Source of the DNA: Chloroflexota bacterium
Lineage (GTDB): Bacteria > Chloroflexota > UBA11872 > VXNJ01
DNA length: 7,997 nucleotides
Direction of reading: 5' to 3'
Assembly: GCA_026708165.1 (NCBI GenBank)
Contig: JAPOVO010000465.1
Coordinates: forward strand, 1-7,997
Shown: positions 6,495 to 7,997 of the stretch, one piece after another
How positions within the stretch are numbered: position 1 is the stretch's first letter
Layout: each line of letters starts with the position of its first letter
Program-made: the position numbers and the translations under genes
Notes under the pieces: model-generated
Databases searched by the model: none
The model's input: only the letters and a program-made list of their open reading frames with translations
Told to the model about the DNA's origin: nothing

Positions 6495-7424
6495 CTAATA
6501 AAGCTGACGCGAGCGGTACAGCTTCAACTGAAAGACCGTGAAGATGAAGATCACCGCAAACAGGAACCAAGAGATGGCCGCCGCCCTGCCCATCCTGAAG
6601 TTCTCGAACGCTACCTGATAGATCACCTGCTGGACCGACTCCGTAGCCCGATTGGGGCCGCCCCGCGTGAGCACGAACATCTGCGTGAACACCTGCCACG
6701 AGCCGATCGTGAGAATCACCCACACGAATGCAACGGAGTTGCGCATTAGGGGTAGCGTCACGTTCCAGAACTGCTGCCACGAGTTCGCACCGTCAACCTT
6801 GGCCGCGTCGTAGTACACGGGCGGAATATCCTCGCGGCCCGCGATGAAGATGATCATGAAATATCCGACCGCCGCCCAGATCGTCATGAAGATCACGGCC
6901 GGCATCGCCCATCCCATGCTGTTCAGCCAATTCGGCGGCGAAATGCTCAGGAGTTCAAGAATTTGGCTGAAGGGGCCATTCGGCGAATATATCCACAGCC
7001 AGATCAGCGCAACCACGACCATCGGCGTAATCGTCGGTATGAAATAGACGGTCCTGAAGAATCCCCTGCCTCTCGGCGCCCAGTGCGCCCAAAGCGCCAG
7101 GCATAGCGAAAAGACGGTGATAATCGGGACCGCCACGAACGTGAAGTAGGCGGTGTTCTTGAAGGCGTTCCACAACGTCTTGTTGTCGATTGCATGCAAG
7201 TAATGATCGAAACCGACGAATGGTTTATCGGGGTTGATGATGTCCCACCTGTGGAACGACACGTACAGCGAAAAAACCATCGCGATATAGGCGAAGATGA
7301 TGATGATCGTCATCGCTGGCGCTATGAATACATAGCCGTGCCAGCTCTTCTGCATGCGCTTGAGGAAGCGCGCGAAGAGGCCGGGACCTTGGGTTAAACC
7401 CCGCATCGCCCCGACCCCTTGCAT
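6495..7424 (-). CDS. Carbohydrate ABC transporter permease, MalF/UgpA-like subunit
   Basis: A 309-residue inner-membrane permease of the MalF/UgpA/LacF type. Membrane segments are visible near 31-56, 91-113, 126-146, 174-196, 229-250 and 281-299. After the first segment comes VSFHRWDIINPDKPFVGFDH (55-74), matching the usual periplasmic part of this subunit (F..W....P..FVG..NY). The EAA loop lies at about 200-227 (YYDAAKVDGANSWQQFWNVTLP), with Asp in place of Glu, a common variation. The motif LTRGGPNRAT (252-261) is typical of the family. The ATG at 7424 is supported by AAGGAG 8 bases upstream; an in-frame ATG at 7406 is less well placed. It follows the solute-binding protein gene by 53 bases and precedes the MalG-like gene by 9. 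The ATPase subunit is not in the window, so it lies elsewhere or the system borrows a shared ATPase (inference). Confidence 0.94.
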   Translation of the reverse strand: MQGVGAMRGLTQGPGLFARFLKRMQKSWHGYVFIAPAMTIIIIFAYIAMVFSLYVSFHRWDIINPDKPFVGFDHYLHAIDNKTLWNAFKNTAYFTFVAVPIITVFSLCLALWAHWAPRGRGFFRTVYFIPTITPMVVVALIWLWIYSPNGPFSQILELLSISPPNWLNSMGWAMPAVIFMTIWAAVGYFMIIFIAGREDIPPVYYDAAKVDGANSWQQFWNVTLPLMRNSVAFVWVILTIGSWQVFTQMFVLTRGGPNRATESVQQVIYQVAFENFRMGRAAAISWFLFAVIFIFTVFQLKLYRSRQLY

Positions 7425-7432
7425 CGCTATCG

Positions 7433-7438
7433 CTCCTT
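7433..7438 (-). promoter_or_regulatory. Ribosome binding site of the MalF-like permease
   Basis: AAGGAG on the minus strand, 8 bases before the ATG at 7424. It decides between that start and a second in-frame ATG at 7406, and is the best Shine-Dalgarno match in the minus-strand block. Confidence 0.75.
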
Positions 7439-7448
7439 GCTCAGAGGT

Positions 7449-7463
7449 GTCGGATTTCCCGAC
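7449..7463 (-). other. Small intercistronic hairpin between binding-protein and permease genes
   Basis: Arms GTCGG and CCGAC (5 bp) enclose a 5-base loop in the 53-base gap between the solute-binding protein stop and the MalF-like permease. There is no following U-run on the minus strand, so it is not a convincing intrinsic terminator. Hairpins at this place in sugar-importer operons can stabilise the binding-protein mRNA (family knowledge), but a 5-bp stem is weak and may be chance. Confidence 0.25.
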
Positions 7464-7477
7464 GCTTCTTTACAACT

Positions 7478-7997
7478 CTACGGCACGTCTTCGAGACATT
7501 CGATCGACGCGTCGAATATCTCGGCTACCGCTTCGTCCGGCGTCTTGTCGCCCAGCATCACGGCCTGACCGAGCGGCCGAATCACCTGTGACAGGCATCC
7601 GCGTCGGATGTACGGCCACGGACCCGCGTTGTCCATCGGCCTCAGACCTTCGTAGAAGGACCCCCACTGCGGCTGCGCCCGCTTCAGGAACGCCCAACCT
7701 TCCGTGTCGTAGAAGTCTTTTCTGGCGGACGGGATGTTGTTGATTCGAACACGACCGATCGCCGCGTCGAGGCTGCCGTACCAGGCCGCGAACTCGAATC
7801 CGAGATCGTTGTCGCCCTTCGTCGGCACCGTCATCATATTTGTCCAGGTGACGCCCTGCCGGTCCGTCCAGTTCGGGTACCTCGGCATCTGCACCATCTC
7901 GAACGGCAGGTCCGGCTGCTGCTGGTTGATTTCGCCGATGTTACCGCTGCCCATGTACAGAGCCGACGCCTCGCCGCGGACTTCTTCCGCGGCGAGG
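7478..7997 (-). CDS. Extracellular sugar-binding protein of ABC transporter, C-terminal fragment (5' end outside window)
   Basis: The frame is open from the right edge to a TAG at 7478-7480, giving 173 residues. An ATG at 7952-7954 is internal: the preceding residues EEVRGEASALY followed by MGSGNIGEINQ fit the usual family-1 binding-protein segment (F..GEAAMYIGS) near the middle of the polypeptide. Further family-like parts are FEMVQMPRYPN (about 33-43), the Gly/Thr-rich MTVPTKGDNDLGFEFAAWYG (about 55-74), and the C-terminal segment in which DKTPDEAVAEIFDASIECL forms the last helix (usual pattern: G..SPEEALAEAQ). In the mature system this lipoprotein or periplasmic protein captures the carbohydrate and delivers it to the two permeases encoded just downstream. 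The signal peptide and first part lie beyond the window. Ligand unknown; many Trp and Tyr residues agree with sugar stacking. The last 12 bases of the fragment form one arm of a perfect inverted repeat, so the outermost residues should be treated with caution. Confidence 0.88.
   Translation of the reverse strand, partial: LAAEEVRGEASALYMGSGNIGEINQQQPDLPFEMVQMPRYPNWTDRQGVTWTNMMTVPTKGDNDLGFEFAAWYGSLDAAIGRVRINNIPSARKDFYDTEGWAFLKRAQPQWGSFYEGLRPMDNAGPWPYIRRGCLSQVIRPLGQAVMLGDKTPDEAVAEIFDASIECLEDVP
7969..7997. repeat. Perfect 12-bp inverted repeat at the right edge
   Basis: The arms CCTCGCCGCGGA (7969-7980) and TCCGCGGCGAGG (7986-7997) are exact reverse complements around the loop CTTCT. The structure lies inside the solute-binding-protein frame, which stays open through both arms, and ends exactly on the last base shown; whether the arms extend further cannot be seen. 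It could be a real coding-region hairpin or a fold-back artefact at a contig end. Confidence 0.9.

Noticed and set aside
6178..6780. A 200-codon open frame on the minus strand across the two permease genes
   Set aside because: It spans the junction of two clear permeases in another frame and lacks membrane segments or family motifs.

Overview
The window is GC-rich bacterial DNA, about 60% by eye, densely coded, with short gaps and several probable TTG or GTG starts. No rRNA, tRNA, CRISPR array or transposase is visible, so taxonomy is open. A carbohydrate ABC importer beside a Gfo/Idh/MocA dehydrogenase, a giant FG-GAP/UnbV (CRTAC1-type) protein, an acetamidase/formamidase and a ThDP enzyme would fit an uncultured aquatic or host-associated heterotroph. 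Lineages such as SAR202-like Chloroflexota, Poribacteria or Latescibacteria are guesses only.

Layout. Positions 1-1394, plus strand: the C-terminal end of a thiamine-diphosphate enzyme, then 17 bases later a complete acetamidase/formamidase family gene; the two are probably co-transcribed. Positions 1416-7997, minus strand, read right to left: the C-terminal part of an extracellular solute-binding protein running off the right edge, two sugar ABC permease subunits (MalF-like then MalG-like), a Gfo/Idh/MocA oxidoreductase, and a 984-residue protein joining a multi-pass permease to a seven-motif FG-GAP propeller and a UnbV/ASPIC domain. The two blocks converge with only 21 bases between stop codons.

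How the genes may work together. The binding protein and two permeases form most of a CUT1-type importer for a sugar or sugar derivative; the ATPase is not in the window. The dehydrogenase is a reasonable candidate to oxidise or reduce the imported carbohydrate. The permease-propeller fusion follows 40 bases later and may belong to the same transcript, but its cargo is unknown. It is the most unusual gene here: the charge pattern predicts a calcium-binding propeller outside the cytoplasmic membrane, covalently attached to an ArsP/YraQ-like permease.

The right edge ends exactly on a perfect 12-bp inverted repeat with a 5-base loop. It may be a real hairpin that stopped assembly, or a fold-back artefact.
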